From positions 2,871,501 through 2,935,500 of the forward strand of contig NZ_SSBQ01000002.1 of assembly GCF_004795255.1 (NCBI RefSeq): a stretch of 64,000 nucleotides of DNA, read 5' to 3'. The notes below the pieces were generated by a model, which was not told where the DNA came from, ran no database searches, and saw only the letters and a list, made by a program, of their open reading frames with translations. A program made the position numbers and the translations under genes. Positions 44,354-54,072 of this stretch are shown piece after piece. The DNA comes from Streptomyces sp. RKND-216 (GTDB lineage Bacteria > Actinomycetota > Actinomycetes > Streptomycetales > Streptomycetaceae). The first letter of the stretch is position 1; every line of letters begins with the position of its first letter.

Positions 44354-45433
44354 GTGACCGAGAAGACCCCGAGGCTGCGCGCAGCGCTCGACGGCGTTCC
44401 GACGTACAAGCCCGGCAAGCGGGACGCGGGAAGCGGAACGGTGAGCTACAAGCTCTCCTCCAACGAGAACCCGCACTCGCCGCTGCCCGGTGTGATGGAG
44501 TCGGTGACCTCGGCCGCAGCCTCGTTCAATCGCTACCCGGACATGGCCTGCACCGAGCTCATGGAGACGCTCTCCGAGCGCTTCGGCGTCCCGGTCGACC
44601 ACCTGGCCACGGGCACCGGCTCGGTCGGCGTCGCCCAGCAGCTGCTCCAGTCGACCGTCGACCCGGGCGACGAGGTGATCTACGCCTGGCGGTCCTTCGA
44701 GGCGTACCCGATCATCACGCAGATCTCCGGCGCGAAGCCGGTGCAGGTGCCGCTGACCGCGGACGAGGAGCACGACCTCGACGCGATGGCGGACGCGATC
44801 ACCGAGCGCACCCGGCTGATCTTCGTCTGCAACCCGAACAACCCGACCGGTGTCGCCATCCCCCGCGCCGAGCTGGAGCGCTTCCTGGACCGCGTGCCGG
44901 GCGACGTGCTGGTGGTGCTGGACGAGGCGTACCGCGAGTTCGTCCGCGACGAGAACGTGGTGGACGGTCTGGAGCTGTACCGGGAGCGCGCGAACGTCTG
45001 CGTGCTGCGCACCTTCTCCAAGGCGTACGGCCTGGCCGGCCTGCGGGTCGGGTTCGCGGTGGCGCACCCCGAGGTGGCCGCGGCGCTGCGCAAGACCGCC
45101 GTCCCGTTCGGCGTCACGCAGCTCGCCCAGGACGCCGCGGTGAAGTCGTTGAAGAGCGAGGACGCCCTGCTGGAGCGGGTCGAGGGCCTGGTGGCCGAGC
45201 GCGCCCGGGTCTCCCGCGAGCTGGTCACCCAGGGCTGGACGGTGCCGGAGTCGCAGGCCAACTTCGTGTGGCTGCGGCTGGGGGACCGCACGACGGACTT
45301 CGCGGCCGCCTGCGGGGAGGCCGGCGTGGTGGTCCGGCCCTTCCCGGGCGAGGGCGTGCGGGTGACGATCGGCGAGACCGAGGCGAACGACCTCTTCCTC
45401 CAGGCGGCCGCCGCGTTCCGCAAGGAGCTGTAG
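44354..45433 (+). CDS. hisC: Histidinol-phosphate aminotransferase (HisC-type)
   Basis: A 359-residue class II aminotransferase. Motifs are [16 protein letters not shown], the PLP region [38 protein letters not shown], and the PLP lysine K223 in [15 protein letters not shown]. It converts imidazole acetol phosphate to histidinol phosphate, but close relatives act on aromatic amino acids. Since it lies outside a his operon, an aromatic aminotransferase role is a real alternative. GTG at 44354 has AGGAGG 7 bases upstream. It ends at a strong double hairpin. Confidence 0.9.
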   Translation: MTEKTPRLRAALDGVPTYKPGKRDAGSGTVSYKLSSNENPHSPLPGVMESVTSAAASFNRYPDMACTELMETLSERFGVPVDHLATGTGSVGVAQQLLQSTVDPGDEVIYAWRSFEAYPIITQISGAKPVQVPLTADEEHDLDAMADAITERTRLIFVCNPNNPTGVAIPRAELERFLDRVPGDVLVVLDEAYREFVRDENVVDGLELYRERANVCVLRTFSKAYGLAGLRVGFAVAHPEVAAALRKTAVPFGVTQLAQDAAVKSLKSEDALLERVEGLVAERARVSRELVTQGWTVPESQANFVWLRLGDRTTDFAAACGEAGVVVRPFPGEGVRVTIGETEANDLFLQAAAAFRKEL

Positions 45434-45485
45434 GCAGCCGCACGGCACGGCACAGCACGGTGCCGTGTCGTGCCGTGCCGCTCAC

Positions 45486-45525
45486 CGGGTGAGCCCCGGC
45501 CCCTTCGAGGGCCGGGGCTCACCCG
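45486..45525. terminator. Terminator after hisC
   Basis: A perfect 17-bp inverted repeat CGGGTGAGCCCCGGCCC with loop CTTCGA. A second, imperfect GC-rich inverted repeat (about 45440-45480, CGGCACGGCAC type) precedes it. Together they separate hisC from the cyd operon. Confidence 0.88.
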
Positions 45526-45626
45526 TTTCCGCACGGGCCCGCCAGGGCCCCGGTGGCGGATGTGTCCGCCCTCACCCACCCCCGGTGCGTGAGGGCCGGA
45601 GGTATGGGGTGATAATTACTTGTGAA

Positions 45627-45642
45627 TGTGAACGCATTCACA
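45627..45642. promoter_or_regulatory. Rex operator (ROP) of the cyd operon
   Basis: TGTGAACGCATTCACA matches the Rex consensus TGTGAA-N4-TTCACA exactly. An extra half site TTGTGAATG begins at 45620. Rex releases DNA when NADH/NAD is high and is known to repress cydABCD in S. coelicolor. The site lies 72 bp upstream of the cydA start, over or next to a GATAAT -10-like element at 45611. Confidence 0.92.
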
Positions 45643-45713
45643 AGCGGGGGTGTGCGCATCCCGCACCCCCGCAGGCACCCCGCCGTGTCGTGCGAAACGA
45701 AGGAGGCGGCGAG

Positions 45714-47222
45714 ATGGACCTCGCGCTGGCACCGGAGACGCTGGCCCGATGGCAGTTCGGGATCACCACCGTCTACCACTTCCTCTTCGTCCCGCTGACG
45801 ATCTCGCTCGCCGCCCTCACCGCCGGCCTGGAGACCGCCTGGGTCCGCACCCGGAACGAGAAGTACCTGCGGGCGACCAAGTTCTGGGGCAAGCTCTTCC
45901 TGATCAACATCGCCATGGGCGTGGTCACCGGCATCGTCCAGGAGTTCCAGTTCGGCATGAACTGGTCCGACTACTCGCGCTTCGTCGGCGACGTCTTCGG
46001 CGCCCCGCTCGCGTTCGAGGCGCTCATCGCCTTCTTCTTCGAGTCGACCTTCATCGGCCTGTGGATCTTCGGGTGGGACAAGCTGCCGCCCAAGCTGCAC
46101 GCCGCCTGCATGTGGACGGTCTCCGCCGGCACTCTCCTCTCCTCGTACTTCATCCTGGCCGCCAACTCCTGGATGCAGCACCCCGTCGGCTACCGGATCG
46201 ACCCCGACAGCGGACGCGCCGAACTGACCGACTTCCTCGCCGTCCTCACCCAGAACACCACCGTGGTCGTCGTCTTCCACACCCTCACCGCCGCCTTCCT
46301 GACCGGCGGCGCCTTCGTGGCCGGCATCGCCGCCTGGCACCTGCGGCGGGGCAGGCACGTCCCGGTGATGCGCACCTCGCTGCGTCTGGGCCTGGTCACC
46401 CTCGTCGCTGGTGGCGCCCTCACGGCCGTCAGCGGTGACCAGCTCGCCAAGGTGATGTTCGAGCAGCAGCCCATGAAGATGGCCGCCGCGGAGGCGCTCT
46501 GGGACTCCGAGGCGCCCGCTCCCTTCTCCCTGTTCGCCTACGGCGACGTGGACGAGGGACACAACGAGGTGGCGGTCGAGATCCCGGCGGCCCTCTCCTT
46601 CCTGGCCCACAGCGACTTCACCACGACCGTGCCCGGCATCAACGACGTCAACGAGGCGTCGCAGGAACGCTTCGGCCCCGGCGACTACCGGCCCAACATC
46701 CCCGTGGCCTACTGGAGCTTCCGCTGGATGATCGGCTTCGGCATGGCCTCCGCCGCCCTCGGCGCCGCCGGCCTCTGGCTCACCCGGCGCAGGCTGTGGC
46801 TGGCGCCCCGGCTGCGCACCCGGCCCGACGAGGTGCCCCTGCTGGCCCTCACCCGGGACCGCACGCTCGGGCCTGCCCTCGGCGACTGGTACTGGAAGCT
46901 GGCCTTCCTCACCCTGGGCTTCCCCCTGGTCGCGAACTCCTGGGGCTGGATCTTCACCGAGATGGGCCGCCAGCCCTGGGTCGTCTACGGCGTGCTCCGC
47001 ACCCGCGACGCCGTCTCCCCCGGCGTGTCCCAGGCCGAGGTGCTGGTCTCCATGACCGTCTTCACCCTGCTCTACGCCGTCCTCGCGGTGATCGAGGTCC
47101 GGCTGCTCGCCACGTACGTCAAGGCCGGGCCGCCCGAACTCACCGAATCCGACCGCAACCCGCCCGACCGGGTCGGCGGCGACCCCAACGACGCCGACCG
47201 CCCCATGGCCTTCTCCTACTGA
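45714..47222 (+). CDS. cydA: Cytochrome bd oxidase subunit I
   Basis: The haem-carrying subunit of the high-affinity terminal oxidase that reduces oxygen with quinol electrons. The 502-residue membrane protein starts MDLALAPETLARWQFGITTV. The haem ligands correspond to H22 (VYHFLF), H189 (VVFHTLTAAF) and M339 (FRWMIGFGM). The shorter Q-loop between helices is usual in actinobacteria. GGAGG lies just upstream of ATG 45714. A Rex operator in front makes expression rise when respiration is limited. It is the first gene of cydA-cydB-cydCD. Confidence 0.97.
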   Translation: MDLALAPETLARWQFGITTVYHFLFVPLTISLAALTAGLETAWVRTRNEKYLRATKFWGKLFLINIAMGVVTGIVQEFQFGMNWSDYSRFVGDVFGAPLAFEALIAFFFESTFIGLWIFGWDKLPPKLHAACMWTVSAGTLLSSYFILAANSWMQHPVGYRIDPDSGRAELTDFLAVLTQNTTVVVVFHTLTAAFLTGGAFVAGIAAWHLRRGRHVPVMRTSLRLGLVTLVAGGALTAVSGDQLAKVMFEQQPMKMAAAEALWDSEAPAPFSLFAYGDVDEGHNEVAVEIPAALSFLAHSDFTTTVPGINDVNEASQERFGPGDYRPNIPVAYWSFRWMIGFGMASAALGAAGLWLTRRRLWLAPRLRTRPDEVPLLALTRDRTLGPALGDWYWKLAFLTLGFPLVANSWGWIFTEMGRQPWVVYGVLRTRDAVSPGVSQAEVLVSMTVFTLLYAVLAVIEVRLLATYVKAGPPELTESDRNPPDRVGGDPNDADRPMAFSY

Positions 47223-47241
47223 GAAGCGAGGAGAGAAGACG

Positions 47242-48246
47242 ATGGCACTCCACGACCTCTGGTTCGTCCTCATCGCCGTCCTGTGGACCGGCTACTTCTT
47301 CCTCGAGGGCTTCGACTTCGGCATCGGCGTCCTCACCCGGCTGCTCGCCCGGGACCGTGCCGAGCGGCGCGTCCTGATCAACACCATCGGCCCGGTCTGG
47401 GACGGCAACGAGGTATGGCTGCTGACCGCCGTCGGCGCCACCTTCGCCGCCTTCCCCGACTGGTACGCCACCCTGCTCTCCGGCTTCTACCTGCCGGTGC
47501 TGCTGATCCTGGTCTGCCTGATCCTGCGCGGAGTCGCGTTCGAGTACCGCGCCAAGCGGAACGAGGAGCGCTGGCAGCGCAACTGGGAGCGGGCGATCTT
47601 CTGGTGCAGCCTGCTGCCCGCCCTGCTGTGGGGGTTGCTCTTCGCCGCCATGGTGCGCGGGCTGCCCATCGGCCCGGACAAGGAGCACACCGGCGGGCTG
47701 CTCGACCTGTTCTCGCCGTACACGCTGCTCGGTGGGCTGGCCACCCTGGCGTTGTTCACCTTCCACGGCGCCGTCTTCGCAGCGCTCAAGACCCTCGGCG
47801 ACATCCGCCTTCGCGCCCGCCGGCTGGCCGCCGGGATCGGGGCCGGTGCGCTGACCGTCCTCACGCTCTTCCTGAGCTGGACGCAGCTGCGGCACGGCGA
47901 CGGCGCCGCGCTGGTCGCCCTGGCCGTGGCGGTCGCCACCCTGGCCGCCGCGCTGGTCGCCAACCACCGGGAGCGGGAGGGCTGGGCGTTCGCCTGCTCC
48001 GGGCTGACCGTCGTCGCCACCACGGCGATGCTTTTCCTCAGCCTGTTCCCGGCGGTGATGCCCTCCACGCTCGATCCGGAATGGAGCCTCACCGTCACTC
48101 AGACCGCCTCCAGCCCGTACACGCTGGAGATCATGACCTGGCTCGCCGCCGTCGCCACGCCGGTCGTCCTGCTCTACCAGGGCTGGACATACTGGGTCTT
48201 CCGCAAGCGCATCGGGACCCGGCACCTCCAGCAGACCTCGCACTGA
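47242..48246 (+). CDS. cydB: Cytochrome bd oxidase subunit II
   Basis: The second core subunit of cytochrome bd. The 334-residue protein has about eight to nine helices and starts MALHDLWFVLIAVLWTGYFF. Family segments LEGFDFGIG and GPVWDGNEVWLLTAVGATFA are present, including the conserved WDGNEVW. GGAGAGAAG precedes the ATG, 19 bp after cydA. It ends 72 bp before cydCD, with a parS site between. Confidence 0.97.
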   Translation: MALHDLWFVLIAVLWTGYFFLEGFDFGIGVLTRLLARDRAERRVLINTIGPVWDGNEVWLLTAVGATFAAFPDWYATLLSGFYLPVLLILVCLILRGVAFEYRAKRNEERWQRNWERAIFWCSLLPALLWGLLFAAMVRGLPIGPDKEHTGGLLDLFSPYTLLGGLATLALFTFHGAVFAALKTLGDIRLRARRLAAGIGAGALTVLTLFLSWTQLRHGDGAALVALAVAVATLAAALVANHREREGWAFACSGLTVVATTAMLFLSLFPAVMPSTLDPEWSLTVTQTASSPYTLEIMTWLAAVATPVVLLYQGWTYWVFRKRIGTRHLQQTSH

Positions 48247-48311
48247 CCTCCCCCCGTCCGCCATGCGCACACCCGTCCGGACCTTCGCCCGTCCGTCCGA
48301 CCGCAGGGAAG

Positions 48312-48325
48312 GTTTCACGTGAAAC
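48312..48325. promoter_or_regulatory. parS centromere site 3, overlapping the cydCD start codon
   Basis: A third perfect GTTTCACGTGAAAC. The GTG start of cydCD occupies 48319-48321, inside the palindrome, and the purine run GGGAAGG lies immediately upstream. ParB binding here could affect transcription into cydCD. Confidence 0.93.
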
Positions 48326-51300
48326 CCGTCGACCCCCGCCTGCTCCGGTACGCCCGCGCCACCCGCGTCTTCCTGTTCGCGAGCGTGGCCCTGGGGCTGG
48401 CCGGGGCGGGCCTGGTCGTCGCCCAGGCGGTGCTACTCGCCGAGGTGATCGTCGAGGCGTTCCAGCGGGACCACCTGGCCGCCGATGCCCTGACGTTGCT
48501 CGCGGCCACCGCCGTCGGGCGCGCCGCCGTCGCCTGGCTGACCGAACTCGCCGCGCACCGGGCCGGTGCGGCGGTCAAGTCCGAACTGCGGATGCGGCTG
48601 CTCGTCCACGCCACCGCGCTCGGCCCGGACCGGGCGCAGGGCACCGGCGAGCTGGCCACCCTCGCCACCCGCGGCATCGACGCCCTCGACGACTACTTCG
48701 CCCGCTACCTGCCGCAACTCGGGCTCGCCGTCGTGGTACCCGCCGCCGTGCTGGCCCGGATCGTGGTCTCCGACTGGATCTCCGCCCTCACCATCGCGGT
48801 CACCCTGCCGCTCATCCCGGTCTTCATGGTGCTCATCGGCTGGGCCACCCAAGCCCGCATGGACCGCCAGTGGGCTCTGCTGTCCCGGCTCGCGCACCAC
48901 TTCCTGGACGTCGTCGCAGGGCTCCCCACCCTCAAGGTCTTCGGCCGTGCCAAGGCGCAAGCGGAGAGCATCCGCGCGCTGACCGGCGACTACCGGCGGG
49001 CCACCCTGCGCACCCTGCGCTTGGCCTTCCTCTCCTCCTTCGCCCTCGAACTGCTCGCCACCCTCTCCGTCGCGCTGGTCGCCGTCGGAGTGGGCATGCG
49101 TCTGGTGCACGGCGACCTGGACCTCACCACCGGCCTGGTGGTGCTGATCCTGGCGCCCGAGGCCTACCTGCCGCTGCGTCAGGTAGGCACCCAGTACCAC
49201 GCGGCCGCCGAGGGGATCTCCGCCGCCGACCAGGTGTTCCGCGTCCTGGAGGCCCCCGCACCGGTCCTGGGCACCGGCCCGGCTCCCGCCCAGCCCGTTG
49301 TCACCCTGGAGGGGGTGCGCGTCCGCCACGAGGGCCGTTCGGGTGACTCGCTGCCCACGACCACCCTCACCCTCACGCCTGGAGAGACCGTCGCGCTCGT
49401 CGGACCGTCCGGGGCCGGCAAGTCGACCCTGCTGCACACCATCCTCGGCCTGACCCGCCCCACCGAGGGACGCGTCCTGCTGGATGGCCAGGATCTCACC
49501 GGCACCGACCCGACCAGCTGGCACGCCCGGATCGCCTGGGTGCCGCAGCACCCCCACCTGTTCGCCGGCACTCTGGCCGAGAACGTACGCCTGGCCCGTC
49601 CGCAGGCCGACGACTCCGAAGTGCGGGCCGCGCTGGACGCGGCCGGGGCCCCCGACCTCGACCCCGACGCCCTGCTGGGCGAACAGGGCGCGGGGCTCTC
49701 GGCGGGACAGCGCCAACGCGTCGCCCTGGCCCGGGCCTTCCTCGCCGACCGGCCGATCCTCCTGCTCGACGAACCCACCGCCGCCCTGGACCTGGCCACC
49801 GAGGAGTCCGTGGCCGCCGCCATCGAACGCCTGGCCCGCGGCCGCACCACGCTGCTGGTGGCCCACCGGCCCGCGCTGCTCCCGCTCGCCGACCGGGTCG
49901 TCGTCCTCCCCGCTCCCGACGACCGGCCGGCGACGGCCGCGGAGACACACCCGCACTGGGCGGAGGCGGTCGCCCACGGCGACACCCCGGAGGCCGCCGC
50001 GGCGGTGGCCGTCGGGCCCGGGCCCACCGCGCCCGACGCCGCCGGAGCCGGCGCCCCGGGCGGACCGGGCCGCAGCCCGCTCGCCCGGGTGCGCCGGGCC
50101 GCCCGTCCGCTGCGCGCCCGCCTCGCCCTCGCCCTGCTGCTCGGCACGCTCGCGCTGGGCAGCGCGGTCGGCCTCATGGCCACCTCCGGATGGCTCATCT
50201 CCCGCGCCTCCCAGCAGCCGCCCGTGCTCTACCTGATGGTCGCGGTCACCGCGACCCGCGCCTTCGGCATCGGGCGCGCCTTCTTCCGCTACGCCGAGCG
50301 CCTCGTCTCCCACGACGCGGTGCTGCGGCTGCTCGCCGGACTCCGGGTCGCCGTCTACACCCGCCTGGAGCGTCTGGCCCCCGCAGGTCTCCGGGAGACC
50401 CGGCGAGGCGACCTTCTCTCCCGCCTGGTCTCCGACGTCGACGCCCTCCAGGACCACTTCCTGCGCTGGTTGCTCCTAGCCGGAACGGCCGTCGCCGTTT
50501 CCCTCGGCGCGGTCGGCTTCACCGCCGCGCTGCTCCCGGAGGCGGGCGCCGTGCTCGCCGTCGGCCTGGTCACCGCGGGCGCCGCCGTCCCCCTGCTCAC
50601 CGCGGCGCTGTCCCGGCACACCGAGCGGCGCCTCGCCCCCGCCCGCGGCACCCTGGCCGTCCGGACCGTCGACCTCCTCGGCGGTACCGGCGAACTGACC
50701 GTCGCCGGGGCCCTGCCCGCCCGCACCGACGCCGTGCGGGCCGCCGACGCCGAGCTGACGCGCATCGCGGCCCGCAGCGCCGCCCGTACTGGTGCCGGCG
50801 CAGGGCTGACCGCGCTGGTCACCGGCTGGACGGTGACCGCCGCGGCCTGGGCCGGTGCGGTCGCGGTCGGCGGCGGACGGCTGGACGGGGTGCTCCTCGC
50901 CGTCGTGGTGCTCACCCCGCTCGCCGCCTTCGAGGCGGTCGCGGGCATGCCCCTGGCCGTGCAGTACCGGCAGCGCACGCGGCGGGCGGCGGAACGCGTC
51001 CACGACGTGCTCGACACACCCGCGCCCGTGCGGGAGCATCCGGGCGCCGGGCGGGAACGACTGGCAGCCCTCACCGCGGCATGGCGTGCCGACGAGAGGT
51101 CCGGCCACCCTCCCGAAGGCGCGACCGGTCCGCGCCTCACGCTGCGCGGGGTCACCGCCCGCCACCCCGGCCAGGAGAGGCCCGCCCTCGCCGGCTTCGA
51201 CCTCGACCTGACACCCGGTCACCGGGTCGCCGTGGTCGGCCCGTCCGGCTCCGGCAAGACGACGCTGGCGCAGGTACTGCTCCGCTTCCTGGACCCGGAG

Positions 51301-51993
51301 TCCGGCGCGTACCTGCTGAACGGCGGCGCGCCGCCGTCCGGTGGTGCGCCGAGCGGCGGCGGGCCCGAGATGGACGCCACGTCAATGGACGGCGACGCCG
51401 TACGGCGCCTCGTGGGCCTGTGCGCCCAGGACGCCCACCTCTTCGACAGCACCCTGCGGGAGAACCTCCGCCTCGCCCTGCCCCGCACCGCGGACGGCGC
51501 CCCGGCGGAGGACGGTCCGACGGGCGCCGTTCCGGCGGAGGGCGCGGGCACCGACACCGTGCTGCACCGGGCGTTGGCCGCTGCCCGCCTCGACGCCTGG
51601 GTGCGCAGCCTGCCGGACGGCCTGGACACCCGCGTCGGCGAACACGGTGCCCGCCTCTCCGGCGGACAACGTCAGCGTCTCGCCCTGGCCCGGGCGCTGC
51701 TCGCCGGATTCCCGGTGCTGGTGCTGGACGAGCCCGCCGAACACCTCGACCTGCCCACCGCGGACGCGCTGACCGCCGACCTGCTGGCCGTCACCGAGAA
51801 CCGCACCACGGTGCTGATAACCCACCGCCTGCACGGGCTGGAGGCCGTCGACGAGGTGATCGTCCTCGACCGCGGACGCACGGCGGAGCGCGGCACGTAC
51901 GCCGAACTCGCCGCCCGGGAGGGTGGCCGCTTCCGCGCCATGCTGGACCGCGAGGCGGCCACGGCGGAACGCGCCGCCGGACCGGCGCCGTAG
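48319..51993 (+). CDS. cydCD: Fused CydD-CydC ABC transporter for cytochrome bd assembly
   Basis: A 1224-residue protein that joins the two half transporters of CydDC, which exports thiols or binds haem during cytochrome bd assembly. The first half has six helices, Walker A GPSGAGKST near 361-369 and signature LSAGQRQR near 459. A linker follows (about 545-590). The second half has six helices, Walker A GPSGSGKTT near 974 and signature LSGGQRQR near 1112, with LDEPAEH in place of the usual LDEPT. GTG at 48319 lies within a parS site, with GGGAAGG 6 bases upstream. Such fused proteins are normal in streptomycetes. Confidence 0.95.
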   Translation: MKPVDPRLLRYARATRVFLFASVALGLAGAGLVVAQAVLLAEVIVEAFQRDHLAADALTLLAATAVGRAAVAWLTELAAHRAGAAVKSELRMRLLVHATALGPDRAQGTGELATLATRGIDALDDYFARYLPQLGLAVVVPAAVLARIVVSDWISALTIAVTLPLIPVFMVLIGWATQARMDRQWALLSRLAHHFLDVVAGLPTLKVFGRAKAQAESIRALTGDYRRATLRTLRLAFLSSFALELLATLSVALVAVGVGMRLVHGDLDLTTGLVVLILAPEAYLPLRQVGTQYHAAAEGISAADQVFRVLEAPAPVLGTGPAPAQPVVTLEGVRVRHEGRSGDSLPTTTLTLTPGETVALVGPSGAGKSTLLHTILGLTRPTEGRVLLDGQDLTGTDPTSWHARIAWVPQHPHLFAGTLAENVRLARPQADDSEVRAALDAAGAPDLDPDALLGEQGAGLSAGQRQRVALARAFLADRPILLLDEPTAALDLATEESVAAAIERLARGRTTLLVAHRPALLPLADRVVVLPAPDDRPATAAETHPHWAEAVAHGDTPEAAAAVAVGPGPTAPDAAGAGAPGGPGRSPLARVRRAARPLRARLALALLLGTLALGSAVGLMATSGWLISRASQQPPVLYLMVAVTATRAFGIGRAFFRYAERLVSHDAVLRLLAGLRVAVYTRLERLAPAGLRETRRGDLLSRLVSDVDALQDHFLRWLLLAGTAVAVSLGAVGFTAALLPEAGAVLAVGLVTAGAAVPLLTAALSRHTERRLAPARGTLAVRTVDLLGGTGELTVAGALPARTDAVRAADAELTRIAARSAARTGAGAGLTALVTGWTVTAAAWAGAVAVGGGRLDGVLLAVVVLTPLAAFEAVAGMPLAVQYRQRTRRAAERVHDVLDTPAPVREHPGAGRERLAALTAAWRADERSGHPPEGATGPRLTLRGVTARHPGQERPALAGFDLDLTPGHRVAVVGPSGSGKTTLAQVLLRFLDPESGAYLLNGGAPPSGGAPSGGGPEMDATSMDGDAVRRLVGLCAQDAHLFDSTLRENLRLALPRTADGAPAEDGPTGAVPAEGAGTDTVLHRALAAARLDAWVRSLPDGLDTRVGEHGARLSGGQRQRLALARALLAGFPVLVLDEPAEHLDLPTADALTADLLAVTENRTTVLITHRLHGLEAVDEVIVLDRGRTAERGTYAELAAREGGRFRAMLDREAATAERAAGPAP

Positions 51994-52062
51994 GCGGAGT
52001 GCGGCCCGGCCGCTCCCCAATGGCCCGAACGGCGTGCGCGCCGGGTGGTCCGGTGCGGACGG

Positions 52063-52941
52063 TCAGCGGCCGTCCGCCAGCAGCCGTTCGATGACCGCGG
52101 CCACACCGTCGTCCTGGTTGGACGCCGTCCGGTGGGTGGTCGCGGCCAGCACGTCCGGGTGCGCGTTGGCCATCGCGTAGGAGGTGCCGGCCCAGCCGAG
52201 CATCTCCAGGTCGTTGGGCATGTCACCGAAGGCCACCACCTCGTCGGCGGAGATGCCGCGCTGGGCGCAGCACAGCGCCAGCGTGCTGGCCTTGCTCACG
52301 CCGAGGCCGCTGATCTCCAGCAGAGCCGTGGGGCTGGAACGGGTGATCTCGGCGTATCGTCCCGCGCTCAGGCGCGCCAGGGTGAGGAAGGCGTCCGGGT
52401 CCAGCCGGGGGTGCTGCGCCAGCAATTTCAGCACCGGCCGGCTGGTGAAAGGTTTCCCCGAGTCGTCGGTGCCGGATTCGGCCAGCAGCTTCTCCACCGG
52501 CGCCACCACGGCGCTGGGATCGAGGTGCACGGGCGGATACGACGGCTCGTAATGGAACCCTCCGGTGCGCTCCACGGCGAAGGTCACTCCCGGAGCGGCC
52601 TCCCGCAGCGCGTGCACGACTCGCCGCGCGTCGTGCTCCGCCAGCTCCCGGACCTGCACGATCCGGCGGCCGCGGTGCAGGTCCACCACGGCCGCCCCGT
52701 TGGCGCAGATGGCCAGCCCGTGGCCGTGCACGTGGTCGCTGACCACCCCCATCCAGCGGGCCGGGCGGCCGGTCACGAAGAAGACCTCGACGCCGGCCTG
52801 CTCGGCGGCGGCGAGTGCCTCGACCGTGCGGTCGGAGACGGACTTGTCGTCGTGCAGCAGGGTCCCGTCCAGGTCGGTGGCGATGAGCCGGGGCCGTGAC
52901 CTGAGGGCGTCGGCGGGCGCGCGGTGCGCGGCAGGATGCAT
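52063..52941 (-). CDS. HAD superfamily phosphatase (Cof type)
   Basis: A 292-residue HAD hydrolase. Motif I is LIATDLDGTLLHDD (nucleophile D23, acid D25), motif II lies in FFVTGRPARWM, and the motif IV region reads VVAFGDMPNDLEML. A Cof-type C2 cap lies between. It dephosphorylates small phosphorylated compounds, probably sugars or cofactors. ATG at 52941 is used; a GTG one codon earlier is possible. It is convergent with cydCD, and a short GCGGACGG hairpin covers the stop codon (52055-52077). Confidence 0.92.
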   Translation of the reverse strand: MHPAAHRAPADALRSRPRLIATDLDGTLLHDDKSVSDRTVEALAAAEQAGVEVFFVTGRPARWMGVVSDHVHGHGLAICANGAAVVDLHRGRRIVQVRELAEHDARRVVHALREAAPGVTFAVERTGGFHYEPSYPPVHLDPSAVVAPVEKLLAESGTDDSGKPFTSRPVLKLLAQHPRLDPDAFLTLARLSAGRYAEITRSSPTALLEISGLGVSKASTLALCCAQRGISADEVVAFGDMPNDLEMLGWAGTSYAMANAHPDVLAATTHRTASNQDDGVAAVIERLLADGR

Positions 52942-53145
52942 CACGCACACATCTTCGCCTATTCCGCCGCACAGGCGTGCGGTAAGGCGCACGGATGAGC
53001 CACTCGTCGGCGTGTGCGTGTGGAGGAGACGTGCCCGGGGTGCGGGCCGGCCGTGCGTGCGTCGCGAAGAATCACCACGCCCCCTCCTGGTCCCCGACCC
53101 GTGGCGAACGGCGCCGCGCCGCACGGCTGCCGGAACCGGGCACCG

Positions 53146-53157
53146 TAGGGTCGTGGC
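53146..53157 (+). promoter_or_regulatory. -10 element of a leaderless transcript
   Basis: TAGGGT at 53146-53151 stands 6 bases before the ATG at 53158. There is no Shine-Dalgarno sequence, so the mRNA probably starts at the ATG. Confidence 0.5.
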
Positions 53158-54054
53158 ATGCGACTGAGCACGTGCATCCTCCCGGTCCACCGCTGGCACG
53201 AGGGAGGCCGGGAACGGTGGACGCGGGCCGAGGAACTCGGCTTCCACGCGGCCTACACCTACGACCACCTGTCCTGGCGGGTCCCCTTCCGGGACGGCCC
53301 CTGGTTCGGTGCCGTGCCCACCCTGACCGCCGCGGCCGGTGTCACCTCCCGGCTGCGCCTCGGCACGCTGGTGACCTCGCCGAATTTCCGCCACCCCGTC
53401 ACCCTCGCCAAGGAGCTGCTGACCCTCGACGACGTCAGCGGCGGCCGTGTGACGCTGGGCGTCGGCGCCGGCGGTACCGGCTTCGACGCCACCGCGCTCG
53501 GCCAGGAGCCGTGGACGCCGCGCGAACGGGCCGACAGGTTCGCCGAGTTCGTCACCCTGCTCGACCAGCTGCTGACCGGTGACGCGACCACTTACCGCGG
53601 CACGTACTACTCCGCGCACGAGGCGCGGAACATCCCCGGCTGCGTACAGCGCCCCCGGCTGCCGTTCGCCGTCGCCGCCACCGGGCCCCGCGGCCTGCGG
53701 CTCGCCGCCCGTCACGGGCAGGCCTGGGTGACGACCGGGGACCCCAAGGTCGTCGCCGCCCCCGACGCCACCCCTCAGGCCTCGCTCGCCGCCGTGGAAC
53801 GGCAGGTCGCACGTCTCGGGGAGACCTGCGCCGAGGAAGGACGCGACCCGGCCGACCTGCACCGGATCATGCTCGTCGGCTTCACTCCCGACCCGCTGCT
53901 CGACTCCGTCGACGCCTTCGTGGACTTCGCCGGGCGGCACGCGGCGGCCGGCATCGACGAGATCGTGCTGCACTGGCCGATCCCCGGCACCCGCTTCGAG
54001 GCCGACCCGGACGTGTTCGCCCGCATCGCCACCGAGGCGCCCGCCCAGCTCTGA
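53158..54054 (+). CDS. LLM-class flavin/F420-dependent oxidoreductase
   Basis: A 298-residue luciferase-like monooxygenase fold protein: MRLSTCILPVHRWHEGGRER, LGFHAAYTYDHLSWR, TSRLRLGTLVTSPNFRHPVT, GGRVTLGVGAGGTGFDATAL. The last two are the core signature of F420- or FMN-dependent members. Many actinobacterial LLM proteins use F420, but the cofactor is not decided by the sequence alone. The gene appears leaderless, with TAGGGT before ATG. It stands alone between the HAD and potassium-channel genes. Confidence 0.9.
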   Translation: MRLSTCILPVHRWHEGGRERWTRAEELGFHAAYTYDHLSWRVPFRDGPWFGAVPTLTAAAGVTSRLRLGTLVTSPNFRHPVTLAKELLTLDDVSGGRVTLGVGAGGTGFDATALGQEPWTPRERADRFAEFVTLLDQLLTGDATTYRGTYYSAHEARNIPGCVQRPRLPFAVAATGPRGLRLAARHGQAWVTTGDPKVVAAPDATPQASLAAVERQVARLGETCAEEGRDPADLHRIMLVGFTPDPLLDSVDAFVDFAGRHAAAGIDEIVLHWPIPGTRFEADPDVFARIATEAPAQL

Positions 54055-54072
54055 CGGGGGCCGACGGGCGGA

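Noticed and set aside
43907..45448. Upstream continuation of the LacI-type frame across hisC
   Set aside because: The LacI family starts at the ATG at 43906; the upstream part is antisense to hisC and has no homology that I recognise.
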